From contig NZ_QRDW01000002.1 of assembly GCF_003385955.1 (NCBI RefSeq), forward strand, positions 310,001-374,000: a stretch of 64,000 nucleotides of DNA, read 5' to 3'. The stretch is from Aestuariispira insulae. GTDB taxonomy: Bacteria > Pseudomonadota > Alphaproteobacteria > UBA8366 > Aestuariispiraceae. The position numbers and the translations under genes were made by a program. The notes under the pieces were generated by a model. It was given only the letters and a program-made list of their open reading frames with translations. It was not told where the DNA came from and ran no database searches. Shown piece after piece: positions 27,117 through 34,790 of the stretch. Every line of letters begins with the position of its first letter. Position 1 is the first letter of the stretch.

Positions 27117-27143
27117 TTTACGTTCTGTTTACAGATGGTTTAC
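27117..27143 (+). promoter_or_regulatory. Candidate CarH operator: three 11-bp-spaced TTTAC repeats
   Basis: TTTAC begins at 27117, 27128 and 27139, exactly 11 bases apart. The middle copy reads GTTTACAGAT, with the T-N2-ACA-like core. The array lies between the divergent carH-like gene and the chemoreceptor gene, about 160 bases from the former and 207 from the latter. The period matches tandem binding by successive MerR-type domains of a CarH oligomer. Confidence 0.55.
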
Positions 27144-27349
27144 CAAATAGTTGGCATGAAGCCTCATCCGTTATCTTCTTGTTAACGAACTTCCTCTAGC
27201 TCTGTTCAAATCCCGGTCATGCGTGGCTGCCTTTGATTGGTGACCGGTTAGTGAATAGGACGCTATCTGAAATTCATTGGGAAGCGGGTGCATCTTGGAA
27301 CCGATCCGGTTCGGCACTTTCCCCGGGGGCCAGGAAGGAGGAATGGATA

Positions 27350-29488
27350 ATGACCATTCGTGCGAAGATTATGACCGTGATCGCCCTGCTGGGCGGGTTT
27401 CTGGTTGTTATATCCCTGATCGACGGGATCAAGGCGGCAAATGCGTATCTCGAAAACAGCAAGGCGCTGGAGGTGAATACGGCCTCGGATTTGTTGTTGA
27501 AGGCGGCGGGCGCCTGGGCGGTGGAACGTGGCACAACCGCCAGGGCTATGGGTAATCCATCCAATGTTTCAGCCAAACAGAAAGAAACCATTAAGGCAAA
27601 GCGCCAGGAAGCCGATACGGCACTTGCTGATGCGCTGGTAATCATCCGCTCCCATGGAACCGGCAAACTGGAAAAAGATATTCGTGCTGTGGAACGTGAC
27701 CTAGCCGCCCTGAGAGGGTTGCGCAGCCAGGTGGATCAGGTGTTGTCACGAGGTGCAACAGACCCACAAACCAAGCTACAGGGGGAATTCTTTGGCAAAT
27801 CCACCAGGTTGATCATGGACAGTCAGGCCCTGCGTATCCATGAAGAACAGGCGATGGGTAGTGGTGTCGCCAGAGAAGCGGTTACCGGGTTCACCGTCCG
27901 CCATAACCTGTGGGTGACCAGTGAATATTCGGGGCGCGAGCGAGGCTTCATGGCAGGACGCATCGCGCTGGGAGAGCCTTTGACCTCGGAACAGTTGGCC
28001 GGGATGAGCATATTCCGTGGTCATGTGGAAAGCGGTTGGGCTACGGTTGATCTTGAAAAGGAAGAGTTGAGTCCGGATTTCCAGGCCCGGGTGGAAGATG
28101 CCCGAAGGATCTATTTCGGTGATTTTGACCGGGTGCGCCAACAGGTCTATGAGGCCAGTGGTGCGAGCCAGGCCTATCCGGTCTCCAGCGCGGAATGGTT
28201 CCAGGCTGCGACCAAGGGCATTGCCTCCATGCTGGCGGCCCAGCAGATTGCCAGCAGGGATATCAAAACCGTTTTGGAAGATAGCCTGCAAAGCGCCCTG
28301 GTCACCATGATTATCGATTTTGTTCTGTTGGCATTGGCGTTGCTGGTCGGGATCGGCACTGCGATTATGCTGCAACGGAAAATCATTTCGCCGCTTAATG
28401 ATCTGCAATACGCCATGAATGAACTGGCGGCTGGCAATCTGGATGTGCATGTCGCTGACATTAAAGGCAATGACGAGATCGGCCTGATGTCCAAGGCGAC
28501 CTACAAATTCAAACAGGAAAGCCGGGCGGCGGAACGCTATCGTGAGGAGCAGCAGGAATACCGCCGGGCCGTGCGCGAAAAACAGAAACAGGAGTTGTTG
28601 AACCTGGCGGATGGTTTTGAAGGGGCGGTGGGCTCGATCATTGATGCGCTTTCTTCTTCCGCCACCGAACTGGCCGCCACCACCGGTGAGGTGAACGGCA
28701 TCGCCGGTCGCACGGCGGGTCGGTCCAGTACGGTGCGCGATGCTGCAACCCAGGCCGGTGAAGAGATTTCCGGTGTCACCAATTCGGTGGACCAAGTTAA
28801 TGAAGCGGTGACCGAGGTGTCCCGCAAGGTCACCGAAACCTCGCGCCTGACCGATGAGGCGGCCAGGAAGGCCGATGTGGCGGCGGAAAAAGTGCAGACC
28901 CTGAATGTGGCCAGTGCCAAGATCCGGGATATTGTTTCCCTGATTTCCGATATTGCCGACCAGACCAACCTGCTGGCGCTCAATGCGACTATTGAATCGG
29001 CGCGTGCCGGTGAGGCGGGCAAGGGCTTTGCCGTGGTGGCTAATGAGGTGAAAAGTCTGGCCAACCAGACCCAACAGGCAACCGATGAAATCAGCGCCCA
29101 GGTCGGGGCGATGCTCTCAGAGATTGATGCCTCCACCGAAGCGGTCAATGCGATCACCGATGCGGTGCGCAAGACCAACGGCACCATGAAGTCCATTTCC
29201 GAAGCCGTAGAGGAACAGGCAGAGGTTACCCGTCAGGTGGCCCAGTCGGCAAAATCCGCTTCCGGCCGTATCATTTCCGTGGTGGAGGAGATCAATTCGG
29301 TTGCCGATGATGCCACCGCGACCGGCGGTGCCACCGAACAACTGAAAGTGGCGGCGGATGAACTCTCCAAAAACTCCAGCACCCTGACCCGGGAAACGGA
29401 ATTGTTCATCGAACATATCCGGACCAGTGACCAGGGGGGCGATCCCGCCAATGATGAAAATCAGGTGGCAACGATGGCGGCGGAATAA
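27350..29488 (+). CDS. Methyl-accepting chemotaxis protein with large helical sensor
   Basis: 712 aa from the ATG at 27350, which has AAGGAGG ahead of it; the longer frame from 27233 is not supported. There is a membrane segment near 8-28 ([20 protein letters not shown]) and a long helical periplasmic sensor of about 290 residues with [21 protein letters not shown], a pattern seen in NIT-type (nitrate/nitrite) sensor domains, though that call is tentative. A second membrane segment ([21 protein letters not shown]), HAMP, and the MCP signalling domain ([33 protein letters not shown]) follow. It diverges from the CarH-BLUF operon across a 393-base region with repeat arrays, so light control is possible. 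A good terminator follows. Confidence 0.9.
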   Translation: MTIRAKIMTVIALLGGFLVVISLIDGIKAANAYLENSKALEVNTASDLLLKAAGAWAVERGTTARAMGNPSNVSAKQKETIKAKRQEADTALADALVIIRSHGTGKLEKDIRAVERDLAALRGLRSQVDQVLSRGATDPQTKLQGEFFGKSTRLIMDSQALRIHEEQAMGSGVAREAVTGFTVRHNLWVTSEYSGRERGFMAGRIALGEPLTSEQLAGMSIFRGHVESGWATVDLEKEELSPDFQARVEDARRIYFGDFDRVRQQVYEASGASQAYPVSSAEWFQAATKGIASMLAAQQIASRDIKTVLEDSLQSALVTMIIDFVLLALALLVGIGTAIMLQRKIISPLNDLQYAMNELAAGNLDVHVADIKGNDEIGLMSKATYKFKQESRAAERYREEQQEYRRAVREKQKQELLNLADGFEGAVGSIIDALSSSATELAATTGEVNGIAGRTAGRSSTVRDAATQAGEEISGVTNSVDQVNEAVTEVSRKVTETSRLTDEAARKADVAAEKVQTLNVASAKIRDIVSLISDIADQTNLLALNATIESARAGEAGKGFAVVANEVKSLANQTQQATDEISAQVGAMLSEIDASTEAVNAITDAVRKTNGTMKSISEAVEEQAEVTRQVAQSAKSASGRIISVVEEINSVADDATATGGATEQLKVAADELSKNSSTLTRETELFIEHIRTSDQGGDPANDENQVATMAAE

Positions 29489-29527
29489 TTCAAGGAAGGA
29501 AGCGACAGCCACCGCTTCCTGTTGACT

Positions 29528-29561
29528 GGCCGGGATCATCAGATCCCGGCCTTTCTTTTTC
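29528..29561 (+). terminator. Intrinsic terminator after chemoreceptor gene
   Basis: GGCCGGGATC-ATCA-GATCCCGGCC (10-base perfect arms) followed by TTTCTTTTT. It ends exactly where the convergent TRAP permease gene ends. Confidence 0.93.
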
Positions 29562-31699
29562 TAACGGGTCACAGCCTTGGCCATGCGGCCGCGTTTCAGG
29601 CTGATGGCAAAGAAAACCAGGAATCCGGTGGCAATGCCCAGATGGCTCAGTGTGTCCATCGGCCAGAGAAGGGCGACACCGAAGGCGGCGGCAATCGCCC
29701 GTTCGATCCAGCCCATGGGATATTCCATGCAACCTTGCAGGGCACCGGCCAGCGCATAGACCCCGACGACCGCAAAGGCAAAGATCTCCAGTGCCACCAG
29801 CGGTTCGCCGCCCAGGAAAGGCGTGTAGGCAAACAGAACCGGCACAATATAGAGGCCTTTGGCAATCTTCCAAGCGGTGACACCGGTCGCCATCTGCGGG
29901 GACTTGGCGATGGTGGCGGCGGCAAAGGCGGTCAGGCAGACCGGCGGCGTCACATTGCTGTCCTGGCTCAGCCAGAAAATGATCATATGGGCCGAGAGCA
30001 GGGCGGTGGTCAAAAGCGCCGGGGCCAGAGTCTGTTCCTGCATCAGCTGCAGCACTTCGGGCGATGTTTCACGCAAGCTGGCAATCAAGATACCCGCCTG
30101 ATCCGGGCTCAATCCGCTCTCCAGGCTGGCGGCCATGTCCGGCTGGGCCAGCAGGATCATCATTTTGGCCGCTTCCGGAATGGCGGCGCCACTGGCCAGA
30201 GCATCCACCAGATAGCTGTCGGCCATTAGGTTATAGAGTGCCGGTGCCGACAGGGTGGCCAGCACGATGTAGGCCGCCGTCACCGGCAGGCCCATGCCCA
30301 AGACCAGAGAGGCCAGGGCGATCAGGATGATGGCGATCACCATATTGCCGCCAGCCCAGACCTGGATCATCTGGGAAAGCACATTGCCGACCCCCGTCAT
30401 GGCGACCACATTGACAACCAGACCGACCGCGACCAGCAATACGGCGGTGGTGACCATGCTTTGCGCACCTTCAGAAAGGGCGTCGAGAATGCGCCGCGGG
30501 GTCATTTTATTGGGGGTGAGCCAGCTGCAGACGATCACAGCCAGGATGCCGATGGCGGCGGCATAGGTGGGGGTGAAACCGGCGATCAGAAGCCCGATCA
30601 AAACCATGATCGGCACCAGGAAGACCGCGCCGCCCTGTTTTAGAACGGTCATTAGTTTCGGCCCGTCATCGGCGGTGGCGGTCAGGCCCTGGCGCTTGGC
30701 CTCGATACGGACAAAAAACGCGACCGACAGGAAATAGAGCAGAGCAGGCAGGGCCGCGACCGCAACAATATGGGTGTAGGAAATCTGGGTATAGTTCGCC
30801 ATGACAAAGGCGCCGGCTCCCATGATCGGCGGCATAAGTTGTCCGCCGGTGGATGAGGCGGCCTCAACCCCGGCGGCAAATTTCTTCGGGAAACCTGCTT
30901 TTTTCATCAAGGGGATGGTGATCACCCCGGTGGAAACCGTGTTGGCGACGGCGGATCCGGAGATGGTACCGGTCAGGCCGGAAGAAAGTACCGCAACAAG
31001 GCCCGGCCCGCCGACCATGCGACCCGCGACCGCACGGGCCAAAGCGACAATGAAATCGCCCGCGCCGGATTTAACCAGGAAAGCGCCGAACAGGATGAAC
31101 ATGAAAACAACGGTGGAGGAGATCCGGGCAATACCGCCAAACAGTGCATCATCGCCATAAACAGACCGGAACATCACCGTTTCGTTGGAAAGCCCCGTGA
31201 ATTTGAAGACATTATCGAGCCAGCCGCCCCACAAGGTGACATAGGAGAGGGCTGTAATGATGATGGCTGGCACGATCCAGCCCGTGGTCCGCCTGGTATA
31301 TTCAATCGCGCCCAGGATCAACAGCGCCCCCATGATCCATTCGGAGGTGGAAAGATGCACGCCGCGGTCATAAATCGCATCCTCGCGCCAGATCATGAAA
31401 AGGGCGGCAAAGGCGATCAGCAGGCCAAAGGCGACATCCAGCAGCAACAGCGCTTTTGATTTTGATCCTTTTATCAAAGGGAAGGTGACGGCACAAAGCA
31501 GGCCCAGCAGCGCAAAATGAAGCGCCGACTGCCAGAGCGTGGACAATGTGCCTAACGTATTGAAATAGATGTGAAGTAGGGAGATGCCGACACCGATCCA
31601 ATAGACCGGCCGGTCGACCCAGGGATCCCGGGATCGCAAGAGGCTGCCACTGTCGCCCTCGGATGGTCCTGGGGGGCTGTTTTCCTGAATGTCGGTCAT
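29561..31699 (-). CDS. TRAP transporter fused permease (4TM/12TM)
   Basis: 712 aa, the fused DctQM form used with TAXI binding proteins. It has about 16 membrane segments. The N-terminal 4-TM small-subunit part (about 1-130) continues into the DctM-type large subunit (KSGAGDFIVALARAVAGRMVGGPGLVAVLSSGLTGTISGSAVANTVSTG, and MGLPVTAAYIVLATLSAPAL). TRAP systems use an ion gradient, usually Na+, rather than ATP, to import organic acids or related solutes. It lies 89 bases after the TAXI gene on the same strand, with a strong intercistronic hairpin between. Substrate unknown; the DctBD system 8 kb away raises dicarboxylate-like acids as a guess. Confidence 0.92.
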   Translation of the reverse strand: MTDIQENSPPGPSEGDSGSLLRSRDPWVDRPVYWIGVGISLLHIYFNTLGTLSTLWQSALHFALLGLLCAVTFPLIKGSKSKALLLLDVAFGLLIAFAALFMIWREDAIYDRGVHLSTSEWIMGALLILGAIEYTRRTTGWIVPAIIITALSYVTLWGGWLDNVFKFTGLSNETVMFRSVYGDDALFGGIARISSTVVFMFILFGAFLVKSGAGDFIVALARAVAGRMVGGPGLVAVLSSGLTGTISGSAVANTVSTGVITIPLMKKAGFPKKFAAGVEAASSTGGQLMPPIMGAGAFVMANYTQISYTHIVAVAALPALLYFLSVAFFVRIEAKRQGLTATADDGPKLMTVLKQGGAVFLVPIMVLIGLLIAGFTPTYAAAIGILAVIVCSWLTPNKMTPRRILDALSEGAQSMVTTAVLLVAVGLVVNVVAMTGVGNVLSQMIQVWAGGNMVIAIILIALASLVLGMGLPVTAAYIVLATLSAPALYNLMADSYLVDALASGAAIPEAAKMMILLAQPDMAASLESGLSPDQAGILIASLRETSPEVLQLMQEQTLAPALLTTALLSAHMIIFWLSQDSNVTPPVCLTAFAAATIAKSPQMATGVTAWKIAKGLYIVPVLFAYTPFLGGEPLVALEIFAFAVVGVYALAGALQGCMEYPMGWIERAIAAAFGVALLWPMDTLSHLGIATGFLVFFAISLKRGRMAKAVTR

Positions 31700-31728
31700 T
31701 ACTCTCTCCCTGGCGGGCCTTGCTCAGC

Positions 31729-31764
31729 CCGGAAGGAGGGGCGGGTTGATCCCGCCCTCTCCGG
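31729..31764 (-). other. Intercistronic stem-loop between TAXI binding protein and permease genes
   Basis: GGGCGGG and CCCGCCC (31739-31745, 31751-31757) form a tight stem with a 5-base loop, and outer CCGG arms (31729-31732, 31761-31764) extend it. No T-run follows on the minus strand. Such hairpins after a binding-protein gene typically protect the 5' message or attenuate, giving more binding protein than permease. Confidence 0.6.
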
Positions 31765-31788
31765 ATACAATTTTACTATGATTAAGAC

Positions 31789-32823
31789 TTAGTTGGCGAT
31801 CAGGTTCGCCGGCAGGTCCAGGCCCGCTTCCTTGTAATAGCGCGCCGCACCGGGATGCAGGGGCATCGGCAGGCCGTTGGTGGCAGCGTCCAGGCTCATG
31901 GCTTTGGTTGCTTTATGGATGGATTGCAGGAAGGGCAGGTTTTCATAGATCGTCTTGGTGATCATATAGACCGCTTCTTCATCCGCATCGGCGCGCACAG
32001 CCAGGAAGTTCGGCTGGGCGATGGTGTTCACATCATTAGCCTGGTTCGGATAGGTGCCGGCCGGGATCACATAACGGGTCCAAAGGTCCAGCCCGCCATT
32101 GGCGGTTTTCATCTGTTCGTCGGTGAAATTCAGCAGGACCGCGTCATCTTTCATGGCGGCGAAGGTTTTGGTCACAGCACCCACCGGTACACCGGCCGGG
32201 GTGGAGATACCGGCAACGGTACCATTCTGCAGGGCGTCACCACTGGGGCCATAGCCGAGATGAACCAGTTCGTAGGAGGCATCCAGATCAATGCCCAGGT
32301 TGGACAGAATGGTTTTGTTGGAACCCAGCGTGCCTGAGTTTTTCTTGCCGAGCGCCATTTTCAGGCCGTTCATGGCTTTCAGATCATCTACGGTGCCGGT
32401 TTTGGCATATTCTTTTTCAACAATGAAATGCTCGACATTCTGCCAAAGCATGGTGACGGAGCGCAGCTCTTTTTGCGGGCCGTCATTTGCCAACGGGCCG
32501 GTGCCGTTCCAGGCATAGGATCCATAAAGACCCTGAAGAATCGCAAACTGGGCTTCGTTTTCCCGCAGCAGCTTCACATTTTCGCCCGAACCGGCGGAGT
32601 TGATCGCGGACATGTTGATTTTATGCTTCGGCAGCAGTTTCACCTTCACCAGGGTGGCTAACGCCACGCCGACCGGATAATAGGTGCCGCCGGTGCTGGC
32701 GGTGGACAGAAGGAAGTTTTGCTCGGCTTTTGCCGGGCCGGTCAAAGCGGTCGCCGCGATCAGTGCGGAACCGGCCAGCATACCGAGTTTCTTGGCCAGT
32801 GATTTGGTGATACGAGCAGTCAT
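31789..32823 (-). CDS. TAXI-family TRAP transporter solute-binding protein
   Basis: 344 aa from the ATG at 32823, with GGGAGA ahead; the upstream extension to 32892 is unlikely because it would run past a good ribosome site and almost reach the sigma-54 promoter. A signal peptide (MLAGSALIAATALTGPAKAE) is followed by the TAXI start FLLSTASTGGTYYPVGVALATLVK and LRENEAQFAILQGLYGSYAWNGTGP, typical of this family. The protein captures an organic solute in the periplasm and hands it to the fused permease. A near-perfect sigma-54 promoter lies 65 bases upstream, so expression should need an enhancer-binding protein. Confidence 0.93.
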   Translation of the reverse strand: MTARITKSLAKKLGMLAGSALIAATALTGPAKAEQNFLLSTASTGGTYYPVGVALATLVKVKLLPKHKINMSAINSAGSGENVKLLRENEAQFAILQGLYGSYAWNGTGPLANDGPQKELRSVTMLWQNVEHFIVEKEYAKTGTVDDLKAMNGLKMALGKKNSGTLGSNKTILSNLGIDLDASYELVHLGYGPSGDALQNGTVAGISTPAGVPVGAVTKTFAAMKDDAVLLNFTDEQMKTANGGLDLWTRYVIPAGTYPNQANDVNTIAQPNFLAVRADADEEAVYMITKTIYENLPFLQSIHKATKAMSLDAATNGLPMPLHPGAARYYKEAGLDLPANLIAN

Positions 32824-32887
32824 GATTGTCTCCCTGTTGCTCCTTGTTTGATCCCTTCCGCCTCGCGTTGGGCGGTGTGCCCTGAAC

Positions 32888-32903
32888 AGCAAGCGCTGTG
32901 CCA
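32888..32903 (-). promoter_or_regulatory. Sigma-54 promoter of the TAXI-TRAP operon
   Basis: On the minus strand TGGCACA-gcgc-TTGCT matches the sigma-54 consensus TGGCACG-N4-TTGCW, with the invariant GG and GC exactly 10 bases apart. The start of transcription would fall near 32877, giving a leader of about 54 bases. Confidence 0.8.
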
Positions 32904-32978
32904 GAAGCTAGAGGAATCAGAAAATAACATAATTTCAATTTGTTAGATATGATTTAAAGCACATCGGCACGGGTGTTT

Positions 32979-33024
32979 CGGCGGATATCCGCCGACGCAG
33001 GACCAGCGACCGGCGGATATCCGC
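32979..33024. promoter_or_regulatory. Pair of palindromes between two sigma-54 promoters (candidate enhancer)
   Basis: CGGCGGATATCCGCCG (32979-32994) is a perfect 16-base palindrome. CGGCGGATATCCGC (33011-33024) repeats it with a perfect 12-base core. The dyad centres are 32 bases apart, about three helical turns, so two dimers would bind on one face. The pair is about 110 bases upstream of the TAXI transcription start and about 220 upstream of the nitrate transporter start, normal distances for sigma-54 enhancers. As I recall, DctD sites have a GCGGA...TCCGC form, and a DctD is encoded 7 kb away. Confidence 0.6.
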
Positions 33025-33213
33025 TTATCGTGCCGGTCTCATGAGAAATAATAAGACCAGCCAGCGAGTGGCAGGACTACTGATCGATAATTGTGCATCG
33101 CAACAAGTGCTGTGTAAAATTTAGGCTGTCTCTGTTGGGTGGGGAGGAGCAAATCTATTGATAAATTTATAAATAACAATGCATTACTTGGCTTCCCGGT
33201 CTCAGAATGAAAG

Positions 33214-33229
33214 TGGCATGCCCTTTGCG
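33214..33229 (+). promoter_or_regulatory. Sigma-54 promoter of the nitrate transporter gene
   Basis: TGGCATG-ccct-TTGCG fits the sigma-54 consensus with GG and GC 10 bases apart (33215-33216 and 33227-33228). Transcription would start near 33240, about 58 bases before the ATG. I saw no clear NtrC box upstream. Confidence 0.7.
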
Positions 33230-33297
33230 ATTGCAGTGCAAAAAATCCAATGCGGGTGACCGTCCATTTTGCCAGTAAGTATGTGAGGCGTAAAAGC

Positions 33298-34776
33298 ATG
33301 ACATCACCAAAAAGACCGGAAATCGGCGCTTTTCTTTTCTCCAGTCGGGGGCAATGCCTCCATTATACCTGGATCGCTTTTTTCATCACCATCCTGGTTT
33401 GGTTCAACCATGCGCCCCTTATGGCGGCCATACGCGATACCCTGGGCCTCCCGGATAATGTGGTGAAGGCGATATTGATCCTGAATGTGGCGCTGACCAT
33501 ACCGGCCCATATAGCGATTGGCCGTTTGGTGGATCGGTTTGGCCCGTCTGTTGTCTTTTCCTGCCTTTTGGCTTTGTCGGGATTGCTCAGCTTTGCTTTT
33601 GCGCTGGCGGACGATCTGGTCTTGCTGTTGGTCCTGCGGTTTTTGTTGGGTCTGTCCGGGGCCGGGTTTGTGGTTGGTATCAGGATGATCGGAGAATGGT
33701 TCCCGGCCCGTGAAGTTGGGTTGGCCGAAGGGGTCTACGCCGGCTGGGGGGCGCTTGGATCCGCATTGGCGGCAATGGCGTTACCTGCTGTTGCGCTGGC
33801 TTTTGGCGGGGCGGAGGGCTGGCGTTATGCGGTGGCGGTGACCGGGTTTGTCGCTCTGATTTATGCGGGCATCTATTACCTGTCGGTCCGGGATACCCCG
33901 CCGGGTGCAACCTATTTCAAACCCAGGCAGATGGGCGCAATCGAGGTCACCAGTCGTCGCGACTTTCTCTTATGTCTGATGACACTTGCACCGGTCTATG
34001 GCGCGCTGGCGGCGGTGAATTGGCTGCTGGGTCCAGATGCCCTGGTCATTCTGCCTGAACCTGTTGGGCGGGCAGTTTACGGCGGGCTGTTGTTGGCCTT
34101 CCTTTACCGGGGATACCGCCTTTATTGGGGAAACCGCGATGTGTTCTCTCGCCCGGCGGATCCGTTCCATCAGTATGACTTTACACAGGTTACGGTTCTC
34201 TGTTTGGTCTATTGCGTGACGTTCGGCGCGGAATTGTCGGTTTTGTCGGTCCTGCCGCTTCATTTCCAGGGGCTCTATGACCTGACCCTGGTACAGGCGG
34301 GGATGCTCTCCGCCGCTTTTGCGTTGATGAATTTGGCCTCCCGGCCACTGGGCGGTTGGCTTTGTGACAGCTATGGCCGTAAGAAATCTCTGGTATTGCT
34401 GTTGCTGGGGGCGGGGGTCGGTTTCTTGCTGATGTCCCAGATGGCCGGGTCATGGCCGCTTGCGCCGGTCATCGTGGTGACAATGGTCAGCGCGTTTTTT
34501 GTGCAGGCGGGCAGTGGGGCGGTCTTTGCCATTGCGCCGTTGATCAAACGGCGGCTGACCGGTCAGATCGCGGGGCTTATCGGGGCCTATGGTATTTCGG
34601 GCGCGATCTTCTTTCTGATGATTTTTGCCCTGCTGACAGTGCAGATGTTTTTTTTGATGATCACCTGGCTGGCCATTGCGGCCGTGTTTATTGTGCTGCT
34701 GCTGCTGGTTGAACCGAGGGGGCAGACCGCTGAGATCCTGCCCGATGGCACGGTCCAGATGATTGATGTCGGCTGA
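33298..34776 (+). CDS. NarK/NasA-type nitrate/nitrite MFS transporter
   Basis: 492 aa from the ATG at 33298 (GAGG nine bases before). It has twelve membrane segments of the major facilitator fold. Family landmarks of nitrate/nitrite porters are GAGFVVGIRMIGEWFPAREVG (conserved Arg for the anion), GVYAGWGALGSALAAMALPA, and GAVFAIAPLIKRRLTGQIAGLIGAYGISG. The usual second glycine-rich signature is somewhat altered, with fewer Asn and Gly, so nitrate is likely but not certain. The following PP2C/kinase gene is the usual neighbour of nasA in Pseudomonas-type nitrate assimilation clusters, which supports the call. No nitrite or nitrate reductase gene is in this window. The promoter looks sigma-54 dependent, in keeping with nitrogen control. 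Confidence 0.82.
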   Translation: MTSPKRPEIGAFLFSSRGQCLHYTWIAFFITILVWFNHAPLMAAIRDTLGLPDNVVKAILILNVALTIPAHIAIGRLVDRFGPSVVFSCLLALSGLLSFAFALADDLVLLLVLRFLLGLSGAGFVVGIRMIGEWFPAREVGLAEGVYAGWGALGSALAAMALPAVALAFGGAEGWRYAVAVTGFVALIYAGIYYLSVRDTPPGATYFKPRQMGAIEVTSRRDFLLCLMTLAPVYGALAAVNWLLGPDALVILPEPVGRAVYGGLLLAFLYRGYRLYWGNRDVFSRPADPFHQYDFTQVTVLCLVYCVTFGAELSVLSVLPLHFQGLYDLTLVQAGMLSAAFALMNLASRPLGGWLCDSYGRKKSLVLLLLGAGVGFLLMSQMAGSWPLAPVIVVTMVSAFFVQAGSGAVFAIAPLIKRRLTGQIAGLIGAYGISGAIFFLMIFALLTVQMFFLMITWLAIAAVFIVLLLLVEPRGQTAEILPDGTVQMIDVG

Positions 34777-34790
34777 GGGGCGGGTGAGGT

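Noticed and set aside
33030-33213. NtrC binding site for the nitrate transporter promoter
   Set aside because: GTGCATCGCAACAAGTGC is only a weak likeness to TGCAC-N7-GTGCA and lacks proper symmetry.
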